Shown here piece after piece: positions 9,986-19,328 of a stretch of DNA of 64,000 bases. Position 1 is the first letter of the stretch. Every line of letters begins with the position of its first letter. The notes beneath the pieces were generated by a model. It was not told where the DNA came from, ran no database searches, and saw only the letters and a list, made by a program, of their open reading frames with translations. The stretch covers positions 4,340,001-4,404,000 of the forward strand of contig NZ_CP107869.1 of NCBI RefSeq assembly GCF_036013645.1, in the 5' to 3' direction. The stretch comes from Streptomyces sp. NBC_00490. GTDB taxonomy: Bacteria; Actinomycetota; Actinomycetes; Streptomycetales; Streptomycetaceae. The position numbers and the translations under genes are program-made.

Positions 9986-10627
9986 TCAGCGCAATGCCTC
10001 CGCGACCTCCTTCGCCGCGTCCACGACCCGTGGCCCCACGCGTTCCGGCACCGCGTCGGCCAGCATCACGACTCCGACGCTGCCCTCGACGCCCGTGACG
10101 CCGAGCAGTGGTGCGGCGGCGCCGCTCGCGCCCGCCTCCAGTTCCCCGTGGGTCAGGGTGTACCCGGGGTCCCGGAGCGGCTGGGTGCGGGCGGAGAGGA
10201 TGGCTCGGCCCGCGGCCCCGCGGTCCAGTGGGTGACGGAATCCGGCCCGGTACGCCACGTGGTAGTCCGTCCACGTCGGCTCGACCACGGCGACGGCGAG
10301 CGCCTCCGCCCCGTCGACCAGGGTGAGATGGGCGGTGGCTCCTATGTCCTCGGCCAGGGAGCGCAGGGCCGGCAGTGCCGCCTCGCGCACGAGTGGGTGC
10401 ACCTGACGGCCAAGGCGCAGCACTCCGAGCCCGACCCGGGCACGTCCGCCCAGGTCACGGCGGACGAGGGCATGTTGTTCCAGCGTGGCGAGCAACCGGT
10501 ACACCACGGTCCGGTTGACGCCCAGTTTGTTGGATAGCTCGGTGACGGTCAGCCCGTGGTCCGTATCGGCCAACAGCTTGAGGACACGTAGTCCTCGGTC
10601 GAGCGTCTGAGAGGTCTCCGCGGTCAC
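9986..10627 (-). CDS. IclR family transcriptional regulator
   Basis: The 213-residue protein has an N-terminal winged helix (LTVTELSNKLGVNRTVVYRLLATLEQH) and a C-terminal IclR effector domain (LRSLAEDIGATAHLTLVDGAEALAVAVVEP, then HPLDRGAAGRAIL). The GTG at 10627 was chosen over an upstream ATG because GGAGGAG lies about 8 bp before it. The neighbouring genes are not obvious catabolic targets, so the regulon cannot be inferred from context. It belongs to the conserved core gene order, not to the biosynthetic cluster. Confidence 0.9.
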   Translation of the reverse strand: MTAETSQTLDRGLRVLKLLADTDHGLTVTELSNKLGVNRTVVYRLLATLEQHALVRRDLGGRARVGLGVLRLGRQVHPLVREAALPALRSLAEDIGATAHLTLVDGAEALAVAVVEPTWTDYHVAYRAGFRHPLDRGAAGRAILSARTQPLRDPGYTLTHGELEAGASGAAAPLLGVTGVEGSVGVVMLADAVPERVGPRVVDAAKEVAEALR

Positions 10628-10979
10628 GACGCCCACTCCTCCAGTGGTGAGGTCGGCGGCCCTGTCGCGGGAATGCGTCAACGAGTCCCGTCGGTGACGC
10701 GCTTCAGAGGCCGCCGATCGGCCGGCGGCCCGGAGCGGTTTCCGGACCGCGTCGCTTCACGGCTGCGCTCCGCGGCGGCGCTGCCACGGGGCGTGTGCGT
10801 AGCGGGACTGTAGCGATGCCGGTTCGCTGAGCGGAAGGCTCCGTCCAGAATCCGGGCAGTGGCAGGTACGGAGGACTCCGGTTTGTCCAGATACGTACAG
10901 CGCGCGATGGCCGAAGCACGCCCCGCCGTGCCCGGTGTGTGCCCTCGCCGTGCCCGGGGTCACCCCACCGGGCCCGGGG
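10628..10979. other. Intergenic region between the IclR and helicase genes
   Basis: The 352-bp gap holds the promoter side of the IclR gene and the 3' side of the helicase gene. A hairpin GGCCGCC-GATCGGCC-GGCGGCC lies at 10709-10730. Close to the helicase stop, GTGCCCGGTGTG and CCCGGGGTCA motifs recur. Short open frames cross the gap on both strands but lack ribosome sites and recognisable products. Confidence 0.4.
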
Positions 10980-12770
10980 TCACTTCATCCGGGTCGCCCA
11001 CTCCTGCACCTTGGCGATCCGCTGCCGCAGCTGCCCGGCCGTCGCCTCGGCGCTCGGCGGTCCCCCGCACACCCGCCGCAGCTCGGTGTGGATGACGCCG
11101 TGCGGCTTGCCGCTCTGGTGGACGTACGCGCTGACCATGGTGTTGAGCTGCTTGCGGAGCTCCATCATCTCCTTGTGCGAGACGACGGGCCGGCGCTCGG
11201 CGGGCAGTTCGAGCAGGTCCGCCTCGGAGTCCGGCTTCTTGCGGCTGTGCGCGATCTGCCGGGCCTGCCGCTTCTGGAGCAGCAGCTGCACCTGGTCGGG
11301 TTCGAGGAGCCCGGGGATACCGAGGTAGTCCTGCTCCTCCTCGCTGCCGGGGTGGGCCTGCATGCCGAACTCGGCGCCGTCGTACAGCACCCGGTCGAAG
11401 ACGGCCTCGGACTCCAGCGCCTCGAAGGAGAACTGCTCCTGCTCGCCGGTGTCCTCGTCCTGCTCCTTGTTCGCCTCCTCCATCTCCTTCTCGGACTCGG
11501 CGTACGGGTCCTCCTCGCCCTCCTTCTTCGGCTTGTCGAGGGCGTGGTCCCGTTCCACCTCCATCTCGTTGGCGAAGGTGAGCAGGTCGGGGACGGTCGG
11601 CAGGAAGACGGAGGCGGTCTCGCCGCGGCGCCGGGAACGCACGAAGCGGCCGACGGCCTGGGCGAAGAAGAGGGGTGTGGAGATGGTGGTGGCGTAGACG
11701 CCCACCGCCAGCCGCGGGACGTCGACACCTTCGGACACCATGCGGACGGCGACCATCCAGCGGTCGTTGCTCGCGCTGAAGTCGTCGATGCGCTTGGACG
11801 CGGCGGCCTCGTCGGAGAGCACGAGGGTCGCCTTGCTCCCGGTGATCTCCCGGATCAGCTTGGCGTAGGCGCGGGCGGAGTCCTGGTCGGAGGCGATGAC
11901 GAGGGCACCGGCGTCCGGGATGGCCTTGCGGACCTCGGTGAGCCGCTGGTCGGCGGCGCGCAGCACGCTCGGCATCCACTCGCCGCGCGGATCCAGCGCC
12001 GTACGCCAGGCCTGGCTGATCGCGTCCTTGGTCATGGGCTCGCCGAGCCGGGCGGCGATCTCGTCGCCCGCCTTGGTGCGCCAGCGCATGTTGCCGCTGT
12101 AGCTCAGGAAGATGACCGGCCGCACGACGTGGTCGGCGAGCGCGTTGCCGTAGCCGTAGGTGTAGTCGGCGGCGGACCGCCGGATGCCGGCGTTGTCCTC
12201 CTCGTACGTCACGAAGGGGATGGGGTTGGTGTCCGAGCGGAAGGGCGTGCCGGTGAGCGCGAGCCGGCGGGTGGCCGGCTCGAAGGCCTCCAGGCACGCC
12301 TCGCCCCAGGACTTGGAGTCACCGGCGTGGTGGATCTCGTCGAGGATGACGAGCGTCTTGCGCTGCTCGACGCGGTTGCGGTGCAGCATGGGCCGCACGC
12401 CGACACCGGCGTACGTCACGGCGACCCCGTGGTAGTCCTTGCCGAGCGGGCCCGCGCTGTACTCCGGGTCCAGCTTGATCCCTATCCGCGCGGCCGCTTC
12501 CGCCCACTGCTTCTTCAGGTGCTCGGTCGGCGCGACCACGGTCACCTGCTGCACGACGTGGTGGTGCAGCAGCCAGGAGGCGAGGGTCAGCGCGAAGGTG
12601 GTCTTGCCGGCGCCGGGGGTGGCGACGGCGAGGAAGTCGCGCGGCTGCTCCTGGACGTACTTCTCCATCGCACCCTGCTGCCAGGCGCGCAGCTTGCTGG
12701 CGGTGCCCCAGGGGGCGCGGCCGGGGAAGGCGGGAGAGAGGTGGTGGGAGGAGGCGGCGGTGGTAGTCAC
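10980..12770 (-). CDS. Superfamily 2 DEAD/DEAH-box helicase
   Basis: The 596-residue protein has Walker A ATPGAGKTTFALTLA (about residues 48-62), DEAH-like box VILDEIHHAGDS, motif III LTGTPFRSD, and the C-terminal helicase motifs VSEGVDVPRLAVGVYATT and QAVGRFVRSRRRGE. An acidic Glu/Asp-rich insertion (EEEDPYAESEKEMEEANKEQ-type) follows the second RecA domain. The fold matches RadD/XPB-like SF2 translocases annotated in streptomycetes as DNA repair helicases. The GTG start at 12770 is preceded by ACGGAGACC. No nuclease domain is visible. The exact role (repair or RNA) is unknown. Confidence 0.9.
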   Translation of the reverse strand: MTTTAASSHHLSPAFPGRAPWGTASKLRAWQQGAMEKYVQEQPRDFLAVATPGAGKTTFALTLASWLLHHHVVQQVTVVAPTEHLKKQWAEAAARIGIKLDPEYSAGPLGKDYHGVAVTYAGVGVRPMLHRNRVEQRKTLVILDEIHHAGDSKSWGEACLEAFEPATRRLALTGTPFRSDTNPIPFVTYEEDNAGIRRSAADYTYGYGNALADHVVRPVIFLSYSGNMRWRTKAGDEIAARLGEPMTKDAISQAWRTALDPRGEWMPSVLRAADQRLTEVRKAIPDAGALVIASDQDSARAYAKLIREITGSKATLVLSDEAAASKRIDDFSASNDRWMVAVRMVSEGVDVPRLAVGVYATTISTPLFFAQAVGRFVRSRRRGETASVFLPTVPDLLTFANEMEVERDHALDKPKKEGEEDPYAESEKEMEEANKEQDEDTGEQEQFSFEALESEAVFDRVLYDGAEFGMQAHPGSEEEQDYLGIPGLLEPDQVQLLLQKRQARQIAHSRKKPDSEADLLELPAERRPVVSHKEMMELRKQLNTMVSAYVHQSGKPHGVIHTELRRVCGGPPSAEATAGQLRQRIAKVQEWATRMK

Positions 12771-12931
12771 GGTCTCCGTACAGGGGTCGAGCGGCTCGGC
12801 TGGCGGGTGCGGACGGGTCGGCTACGTATGACAACCGGGCCACCCTACCGGCGGCCCGGCGGGGTCAACGTGCGGACAGGCCCGGGTCCCCCGTGGGTGG
12901 GACCGAGGTCACACAGGCACCCCGCGCACCG

Positions 12932-13933
12932 TCACCGGCCGTCGTCCTCCAGCAGACCCGACGTGGCCACCAGGTACCCGAGCTGGGCCCTGCTCCCGCT
13001 GCCCAGCCGTAAGGACACCTTCCTGATGTGCTCCGCCACGCTTCGGCGGCTCATGCCGAGGCGGCGGGCGATGGAGTCGTCGGTCTCGCCGGCGACGACC
13101 GCCCGCAGGATCGTCTGCTGGAGGTCGGAGACGACGGCGGGATTGCGGCGCTCGGCGGGGTCCGCCGGGTGCACGGGGGTGGAGCGTTCCCAGGTCTGCT
13201 CGAAGACGCGGGCCAGGTAGCGGACCAGGGCGGGCTCCCGGATCTGCAGGGCGCCGTCCGCGCTGTCCCGCGACAGCGCCACGAAGGCGACCGAGCGGTC
13301 ACAGACGATCAGCCGTTCGACGACCTCGGCCAGGGTGCGCACCTCGGCCCCCGCCTCGGTGACCCGCTCGATGTACGCCATGGTCGGCCGGTGCGCGTGC
13401 ACGGTGTGCTGGTACAGCGTGCGCTGGCGGACCCCGCGCCGCAGCGCCCGCAGATCCCGGCCGAGCGCCTCGCGCAGGGTCGCCTCCGCGCGGCCGCCGC
13501 CCGGCTGGGCGGTGAGCAGCTCGTGCCGGCAGTCCCCCACCGCCGCCTCCAGGGCCGCGCTGATCACCGCCTTCTCGGTCAGCCGGACCAGGGCGGGCAG
13601 GGCCGAGCGCTGCTCGCGCGCGTACAGCGACTCAAAGGCGGTGAGCCGTGCGGACGCCGACCGCAGCGCCCGGCGCTGCTCGGCCAGCCGGTCCTCCATC
13701 GTGGACAGCACGGCGAACCGCGCGGCGTCCGGCGCCACCGGCAGACACCAACCGGGCAGGTCCGCGTCGGCGACGACGAGTCCGAGCTCCGTCAGACAGC
13801 GCGGCACCTCGTCGGCCGGCACCCGTCCCTCGCGCAGCGCGGTGCGGTACACCTCCAGCGCTCGCGGGCAAGGGCGGGTCGGACGCGTTTCCTGGCAATC
13901 ACACGTGCGTGGGTCGAAATGATCACGCTTCAC
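12932..13933 (-). CDS. LuxR-type regulator, likely cluster-situated
   Basis: The 333-residue protein has a C-terminal LuxR/GerE helix-turn-helix (ETDDSIARRLGMSRRSVAEHIRKV) and a middle region like the TrmB/PLD-type effector domain of streptomycete LuxR proteins (LYQHTVHAHRPTMAYIERV, AEVRTLAEVVERLIVCDRS). The N-terminus has a small Cys cluster (CDCQETRPTRPC). The GTG at 13933 was chosen; longer versions would run across the divergent promoter. It faces the MFS exporter gene of the PKS-NRPS cluster across a 151-bp gap that carries a 14-bp tandem direct repeat, so it is the best candidate for a pathway regulator. Confidence 0.85.
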   Translation of the reverse strand: MKRDHFDPRTCDCQETRPTRPCPRALEVYRTALREGRVPADEVPRCLTELGLVVADADLPGWCLPVAPDAARFAVLSTMEDRLAEQRRALRSASARLTAFESLYAREQRSALPALVRLTEKAVISAALEAAVGDCRHELLTAQPGGGRAEATLREALGRDLRALRRGVRQRTLYQHTVHAHRPTMAYIERVTEAGAEVRTLAEVVERLIVCDRSVAFVALSRDSADGALQIREPALVRYLARVFEQTWERSTPVHPADPAERRNPAVVSDLQQTILRAVVAGETDDSIARRLGMSRRSVAEHIRKVSLRLGSGSRAQLGYLVATSGLLEDDGR

Positions 13934-13996
13934 AAGTGTGCAGATTACATTCGTGCGCCCTGGTCCCACGGGCCGAACTCCGCACCATCTGACTAG

Positions 13997-14024
13997 TGTT
14001 CGACAGGTTCTGTTCGACGGGTTC
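13997..14024. promoter_or_regulatory. Tandem 14-bp direct repeat in the LuxR-MFS divergent promoter
   Basis: TGTTCGACAGGTTC (13997-14010) is followed directly by TGTTCGACGGGTTC (14011-14024), one mismatch in 14. The pair lies 64 bp from the LuxR start and 61 bp from the MFS start. Adjacent direct repeats in such a place usually bind a dimeric or cooperative regulator; the LuxR protein is the obvious candidate. This is inference from position and repetition. Confidence 0.5.
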
Positions 14025-14084
14025 CGCCCCTGCGGCCGCCCTGCCCGCACCTCGCCCTGTTGCCGTCCGCGAAGGAAGTCGAGC

Positions 14085-15404
14085 ATGCCGGAACCCGTCA
14101 CGGCCTCGGTGCGGGAACGCCGGTACCGCGTCCTGGTCGCGGGCTACGCCCTGTCGTCGTACGGCAGTTATCTCAACGTCGTCGCGCTCAATCTGTACGT
14201 CTACGCCGTCACCGACCGCGCGCTCGCCGTCGGCGCCTTCATGGCCGTACGGCTCGCCGCGGGGATCGTCGCGGGGCTGCTGGCCGCGCCGATCCTGGCC
14301 CGGTGGTCGGCGCGGTCCGTCATGTTCTGGGTGAACGTGGTGCAGGCGGCGGTGCTGGCGGTCCTGGTGGCGGCGCCCGACACACTGCGGACCCCGGTGC
14401 TGTTCGTGGTCTCGGCGGTGGGCGGGATCACCGGCACGGTCTTCCTGGTCGCGCTGCGCGGCTCGGTCATCCCGGAGATGGTGGCCGAGGAGCGCCGCAC
14501 CTGGGCCAACTCGCTGATGGTGAGCGGGCGTTCGCTGGCGATGGTGGCCGGGTTCGCGTCGGCCGGTGTGGTCGTCTCCCTGCTCGGCTACACAGCGGCC
14601 TTCCTGCTGGACATGGCCACGTTCCTGGTGTGCGCGGTGGCGGTGGCCCAACTGCCCGTCACCCGGCGGCAGAAGACGGACGCCGAGGAGGAGGCGGCGG
14701 ACGCGGCGGAGCCGGCGAGTGCGGCCGGGGCCGGGAAGAAGCGCCGCCGGCTGCCCGCCGCGGTGGCGGTCCTGGCCGGCGCGCCCGTGCTCGGCCTGAT
14801 GGTGCTGCTGCGGGGCGTCGACGCGCTCGGCTCGTCCTCCCACAACGCGGCGCTGCCCGTGTACTCGACGGAACTGGACACCGACAGCCCGGCCACGTTC
14901 GTCAGCGTGTTCTGGTGTGTGTGGGCGTTCGGCAACATCGTGGCCCAGCAGGTGATCCAGCGCCTGCCGCGGCGCTCGGAACAGGCCCTGGGCGCCCTGG
15001 GCTTCGGGCTCGGCACCATCGTGATGTCCGGCGCCTTCATCCTCGCCTTCGCCGGGCTGCCCTGGACCGCGACCGTGCTGATCGCACTCGTCGCGGGGGC
15101 CGCCGACGGACTGACCGAGGTGTCCTACACCCAGCATCTGCAAGCCCTGCCGGAGCGCCTGCGCACCCCGGCCTTCGGGCTGTCGGCGACCGTGGAGAGC
15201 TTCGGCTTCGGCGCCGGGATGATCGCGGTCGGCGCCGCGCTCGACGTGTTCTCGCCGCTGTCGGTCGTCGCGGTCGCACACGGTGTGGCCATCGTGATCG
15301 CCGTGCTCTTCGTGGCCCTGGTGCTGCGCCGCCGTTCGACGGCACCGGCCGGCACCGCGGCGGAGGGCAAGGGCACGGGGGCGGAGGCACGCGCGGAGGT
15401 GTGA
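14085..15404 (+). CDS. MFS exporter, first gene of the biosynthetic operon
   Basis: The 439-residue transporter has 12 predicted membrane segments in two halves with a charged central loop (RRQKTDAEEEAADAAEP). The N-terminal RERRYRVLVAGYALSSYGSYLN is typical of drug-efflux-like MFS proteins. The ATG at 14085 follows GAAGGAAG. It is the first gene rightward from the LuxR regulator and is followed after 63 bp by the PKS gene, so export of the cluster product, and partial self-protection, is the natural inference. Substrate specificity cannot be read from sequence. Confidence 0.9.
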   Translation: MPEPVTASVRERRYRVLVAGYALSSYGSYLNVVALNLYVYAVTDRALAVGAFMAVRLAAGIVAGLLAAPILARWSARSVMFWVNVVQAAVLAVLVAAPDTLRTPVLFVVSAVGGITGTVFLVALRGSVIPEMVAEERRTWANSLMVSGRSLAMVAGFASAGVVVSLLGYTAAFLLDMATFLVCAVAVAQLPVTRRQKTDAEEEAADAAEPASAAGAGKKRRRLPAAVAVLAGAPVLGLMVLLRGVDALGSSSHNAALPVYSTELDTDSPATFVSVFWCVWAFGNIVAQQVIQRLPRRSEQALGALGFGLGTIVMSGAFILAFAGLPWTATVLIALVAGAADGLTEVSYTQHLQALPERLRTPAFGLSATVESFGFGAGMIAVGAALDVFSPLSVVAVAHGVAIVIAVLFVALVLRRRSTAPAGTAAEGKGTGAEARAEV

Positions 15405-15467
15405 GGCGGACCCGGACGTCGAACCGCCGAGGTCGAACCATCGAGCCGGAGCAGAAGGGGGAGAAGG

Positions 15468-18400
15468 GTGCCGGACGACCGACGCGTGGCGGTCATCGGG
15501 ATGGCGCTGAGGTTCCCGGGAGCGGGGACCGCCGAGCAGTACTGGCGTGACATCGAGGCGGGCGTCTCACACGTACGACGGTTCAGCCGGGCCGAGTTAC
15601 GGTCCGCGGGAGCCTCCGAGGACCTCCTCGACGACCCGGACCTCGTCGGCGCCAGTGCGCTGCTGGACGGGGTCGGCGGCTTCGACGCCGCGTTCTTCGG
15701 GATGACCGGGCGCGAGGCGGAGGTGACCGACCCGCAGCAGCGGCTGCTCCTGGAGTGCTGCCACCACGCCCTGGAGGACGGCGGCTACGCCGGCTCCGAC
15801 GCCCGTATCGGGGTGTACGGCAGCGTCGGCTACCGGCTGTACTCGCTGCACAGCTATCTCGCCAACAACCTCGCCGACGTGCCGGGCGACGACTGGATCG
15901 CCCAGAAGCAGGCCCAGGTCGGCAACTATCCCGACTTCGCCGCCAACCGGGCCGCCTTCCGCCTCGGGCTGCGCGGCCCCGCGGTCAATGTCGCCACCGC
16001 CTGCTCCAGCGCCCTCGTCTCGGTCCATCTGGCCTGCCAGGCGCTGCTGGCGGGCGATGCCGAGCTGATGCTGGTGGCTTCGGCGGCCCTGCACTTCCCG
16101 CAGATCACCGGGCACCGGCACGTCAAGGGCTCCACGATCTCCCGGAGCGGCACGGTACGGGCCTTCGACGCGGACGCCGACGGCACGGTCGGCGGCAACG
16201 GGGTCGCGGCGGTCCTGCTGAAGCCGCTGGCCCGGGCGCTGGCCGACGGCGACACCGTGCACGCCGTCATCCTCGGCTCCGCCGTCACCAACGACGGTGA
16301 CGGCAAAGGGGGGTTCGCCGCGCCCGGCGTCGCCGGCCAGCGGGACGCGGTACTCGGCGCGCTGACGCGGGCGGGCGTACGGGCCGACTCCCTCGGCTAT
16401 CTGGAGGCGCACGGCACCGGCACGTTCAAGGGCGACCCGATCGAGTTCGCCGCGCTCACCGAGGCGTTCCGAGCCCACACGGACGGCACGGGCTTCTGCG
16501 CGCTGGGCTCCACCAAGCCCGCGATCGGCCACCTCGACAGCGCGGCGGGTCTGGCGGGGCTGATCAAGGCGATCCTGGTGCTACGGCACGGGGTGATACC
16601 GCCCCTGGTGAACTTCACCCGCGCCAATCCCCTCCTCGCCCTGGAAACCAGCCCGTTCGTCGTACCGACCCGGGCGACACCGTGGCCGAACACCGGAATC
16701 CGGCGGGCCGGGGTGCACTCCATCGGCATGGGCGGGACGAACGCCCACGTGATCGTGGAGGAGGCACCGGGGAGGGAGCCGGGGCGTGTGTCCGGGGGCG
16801 CGTCGGGGAGGGCGCCGGGGGTCTTGTCCGGAGGCGCGTCGGGGAGGGCGCCGGGGGCCTTGTCCGGAGGCGGGGCGGGAGGCGTGGCCCGGGGCATGCG
16901 GGGAGGCGTGGGCGCGGGGGTGCCGGGAGGCGTGGCCACGGAAGTGCCGCGAGACGTGGCCACGGAAGTGCCGCGAGACGTGGCCACGGAAGTGCCGGGA
17001 GACGTGGCCACGGGCATGCCGGGAGACGAGTCCGGGAGCGCGCCAGAAGGTGGGTCCGGGCGGGGCGCGGAAGAGGTTCGCGGTGGGCGGGACGTGCCCG
17101 CGCTGCTGCCGCTGTCGGCGCGGACGCCGGAGGCGCTGGCCGCGTATGCGCGGGCCTTCCGGGACGAGTTGGTCCGGCGCCCGGATCTCGCCCCCGCCGA
17201 TCTGCTGACGACGACCGCGCTCGGCCGGCGCCATCTGCCCCACCGGCTGGTCGTCACCGCGCCCTTCGTCGAGGGACTGGACGCGTTCCTCGCCGAAACG
17301 CAGGGCGCCCTGAACGGGACGGCCGACCGGACCGCCGCCCCCGCCATCCGCGCCGACGTGCCAGGCGCCTTCACCGCAACCGCCGACCAGCCCCTCTCCC
17401 CCACCATCCGCGCCGACGTGCCAGGCGCCTTCACCGGGACGGTCGACCGGTCCGTCTCCCCAGCCTTCCTCTTCAGCGGCCAGGGCGCCGGCGGCCCCGG
17501 CATGGCCGCCGCGCTCGCCGCCCGCTTCCCGGTCGTCGCCGAGGTGCTGCGGGAGTGCGCGCGGGTCTACGACGAGGAGACGGGCCAGAAGGACTTCCTC
17601 GCCCGGATCACCGACGCGGGGAGGCCGTCGAGCGGGCGCGAGGGCACCCGGGCCGCCGACGCGTCGCTTATCGCTCACGGACCGGTCAGCTCCGACCCAC
17701 TGAGCACCGCCGACCGCCCGATCGTCTCCGCCGGGCCGAGCACCGCCGACCGGCCGGACACCGCCGACGAACCCAGCGCCTCCGCCGGATCGAGGACCCC
17801 CGCCGGGCCAGGCCAAGGCGGTCCCACCGACTCGGGCGCGGAAGAGGCGCGGCGTCCCGGTCGTCCCGGCCCGGTGGCCGAAGACCCTCACCGGGCCGCC
17901 CGAACCCGCGGTCCGATCTCCGCACCCCCCACCCCCTGGGACACCGCCTTCGCGCAACCCGCGATCTTCGCCCTGCAGGTCGCCCAGCTCCGGCTCTGGC
18001 GGAGCTGGGGAGTGCGGCCCGGGTCGGTCGCCGGGCACAGTGTCGGGGAGTACGCGGCGCTGTGTGCCGCCGGGGCGCTGTCCCTGGCGGACGGCATGCG
18101 GCTGCTGTGCCGGCGCGGCCGGCTGATGCAGGACACGGCGCCCGGCGCGATGCTCGCCGTCTTCGCCGAGCGGGACCGGGTCCGGGAACTCGCCGCCGAG
18201 GTAGGGCGCGTGGAGCTCGCCGTGTCCAACGGGCCCGAGCACCAGGTGCTGGCCGGCCCGCCCGACGCCGTCGCCGAAGCGCACCGCCGACTGACCGAGC
18301 AGGGCCTGACCGGCGTACCGCTTCCCGTGGACCGCGCCTTCCACAGCGCTCTCCTCGACCCGGTCCTCGACGAGCTGCGCGCGGCCGCCGAGAAGGCCGA

Positions 18401-19328
18401 ACTGCGGCCCGTGGAGATCGAGTTCGTCAGTGGTCTGGACGGTGCCGTCCATCCCCCGGGCTGGCTGCCCGACGCCGGCCACCTCGTCCGCCAGGCCCGG
18501 CACACCGCCGACTTCCACGCCGTACTGCGCACCCTGGCCCCCGTGGACGCCCTGCTGGAACTCGGTCCGGACGCCACCCTGACCCGGCTGGCCCGGCGGG
18601 CGGTCCCGGACACCCTCTGCGTGCCCACGGGCGGCACCCCGGACGAGGTGTGGCGGGCCGCGGCCCGGCTGCACTGCGCCGGGGCGCCCCTCGACTGGGC
18701 CGCCCTGCTCGAAGGGTGCGGGGGCCGGCGTATCCCGCTGCCCACCTACCCCTTTGAGCACCGGTCGTACTGGATCGGCCCACCACCGCCGCCCACCACG
18801 GCCGTACCCGCGCACGAACCCGCGAGAGAACCCGATGGGGAGAACGACGTGACCGACCAGGCTGTACTCAAGCGTGTACTCGAACTGACCGCGCAGCACC
18901 TGGGATACGACCAGGACGGGCTGCGCGCCGGGGAGACCTACGTGGGGCTGGGCGCGGACTCCCTGCAACTGATCGGCATGCTGCGGCAGTTGGAGGGCGA
19001 GTTCGGGGTACGGCTGGCCGTGCGGGAGCTGCTGGAGGACGCGGGGTCGCCGGAGTTGACGGCGCGGCTCATCGCGGAGCGCGTGGCACGGCCGGCGCCG
19101 GAGCCACGGGCCGAGATCATCGACGTACGGCAGACACCGGAGCCACGGAAGGCGGCACCCCAGGCACCCGAGACACCCCAGGCACCCGGGCCCGCCGAGT
19201 ACGCCAGTCGCGGCGAAGTCGCCGAACTGCGGCGGCAGATCGACCTGCTGGCCGAGACGCAGGCATCGTTGATCACCCAGCTCTCCGAGGCCGTCGCCCT
19301 GCTCACCGCCGAGCGGGCCACCCGATGA
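15468..19328 (+). CDS. Type I polyketide synthase module: KS-AT-ACP
   Basis: This 1286-residue protein has KS at residues 5-430 (Cys179 in TACSSAL, His in EAHGTGTFKGDP and KPAIGHLDSAAG); a low-complexity linker at 430-545 with 36- and 24-bp repeats; AT at about 667-1080 (Ser858 in GHSVGEYAA, AFHS near the substrate pocket, more like malonyl- than methylmalonyl-specific enzymes); ACP at about 1125-1200 (Ser1165 in GADSLQL); and a C-terminal coiled coil that looks like a docking element. There is no KR, DH, ER or TE, so the product should remain a beta-ketoacyl-ACP. A roughly 110-residue low-complexity insert (about 707-820) interrupts the AT just before AQPAIFALQ. The GTG start follows GAAGGGGGAGAAGG. 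Leu44 is a TTA codon. The next gene overlaps by 4 bp and starts with a partner coiled coil. Confidence 0.95.
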   Translation: MPDDRRVAVIGMALRFPGAGTAEQYWRDIEAGVSHVRRFSRAELRSAGASEDLLDDPDLVGASALLDGVGGFDAAFFGMTGREAEVTDPQQRLLLECCHHALEDGGYAGSDARIGVYGSVGYRLYSLHSYLANNLADVPGDDWIAQKQAQVGNYPDFAANRAAFRLGLRGPAVNVATACSSALVSVHLACQALLAGDAELMLVASAALHFPQITGHRHVKGSTISRSGTVRAFDADADGTVGGNGVAAVLLKPLARALADGDTVHAVILGSAVTNDGDGKGGFAAPGVAGQRDAVLGALTRAGVRADSLGYLEAHGTGTFKGDPIEFAALTEAFRAHTDGTGFCALGSTKPAIGHLDSAAGLAGLIKAILVLRHGVIPPLVNFTRANPLLALETSPFVVPTRATPWPNTGIRRAGVHSIGMGGTNAHVIVEEAPGREPGRVSGGASGRAPGVLSGGASGRAPGALSGGGAGGVARGMRGGVGAGVPGGVATEVPRDVATEVPRDVATEVPGDVATGMPGDESGSAPEGGSGRGAEEVRGGRDVPALLPLSARTPEALAAYARAFRDELVRRPDLAPADLLTTTALGRRHLPHRLVVTAPFVEGLDAFLAETQGALNGTADRTAAPAIRADVPGAFTATADQPLSPTIRADVPGAFTGTVDRSVSPAFLFSGQGAGGPGMAAALAARFPVVAEVLRECARVYDEETGQKDFLARITDAGRPSSGREGTRAADASLIAHGPVSSDPLSTADRPIVSAGPSTADRPDTADEPSASAGSRTPAGPGQGGPTDSGAEEARRPGRPGPVAEDPHRAARTRGPISAPPTPWDTAFAQPAIFALQVAQLRLWRSWGVRPGSVAGHSVGEYAALCAAGALSLADGMRLLCRRGRLMQDTAPGAMLAVFAERDRVRELAAEVGRVELAVSNGPEHQVLAGPPDAVAEAHRRLTEQGLTGVPLPVDRAFHSALLDPVLDELRAAAEKAELRPVEIEFVSGLDGAVHPPGWLPDAGHLVRQARHTADFHAVLRTLAPVDALLELGPDATLTRLARRAVPDTLCVPTGGTPDEVWRAAARLHCAGAPLDWAALLEGCGGRRIPLPTYPFEHRSYWIGPPPPPTTAVPAHEPAREPDGENDVTDQAVLKRVLELTAQHLGYDQDGLRAGETYVGLGADSLQLIGMLRQLEGEFGVRLAVRELLEDAGSPELTARLIAERVARPAPEPRAEIIDVRQTPEPRKAAPQAPETPQAPGPAEYASRGEVAELRRQIDLLAETQASLITQLSEAVALLTAERATR
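15597..15599 (+). promoter_or_regulatory. TTA codon (bldA-dependent translation) in the KS gene
   Basis: The codon for Leu44 of the KS-AT-ACP protein is TTA, in frame with the GTG at 15468. In Streptomyces TTA codons are read by the developmentally controlled bldA tRNA and are enriched in secondary-metabolism genes, so translation of the first synthase may wait for late growth. Confidence 0.85.
16801..17028 (+). repeat. Coding minisatellite in the KS-AT linker (36-bp and 24-bp units)
   Basis: CGTCGGGGAGGGCGCCGGGG occurs at 16801 and again 36 bp later at 16837. Further on, GTGGCCACGGAAGTGCC-type units start at 16932, 16956, 16980 and 17004, a period of 24 bp (8 codons, reading VATEVPRD). Both periods are multiples of 3, so the frame is kept. 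The encoded stretch is Gly/Ala/Pro-rich and without predicted fold. Confidence 0.85.

Noticed and set aside
10704..10919. Small open frames in the IclR-helicase gap
   Set aside because: No ribosome site, no recognisable sequence, and overlapping open frames on both strands typical of GC-rich spacers.
10935..13220. A 761-codon open frame opposite the helicase gene
   Set aside because: It mirrors the helicase codons in the opposite strand and has no recognisable domains, while the helicase frame carries all SF2 motifs.
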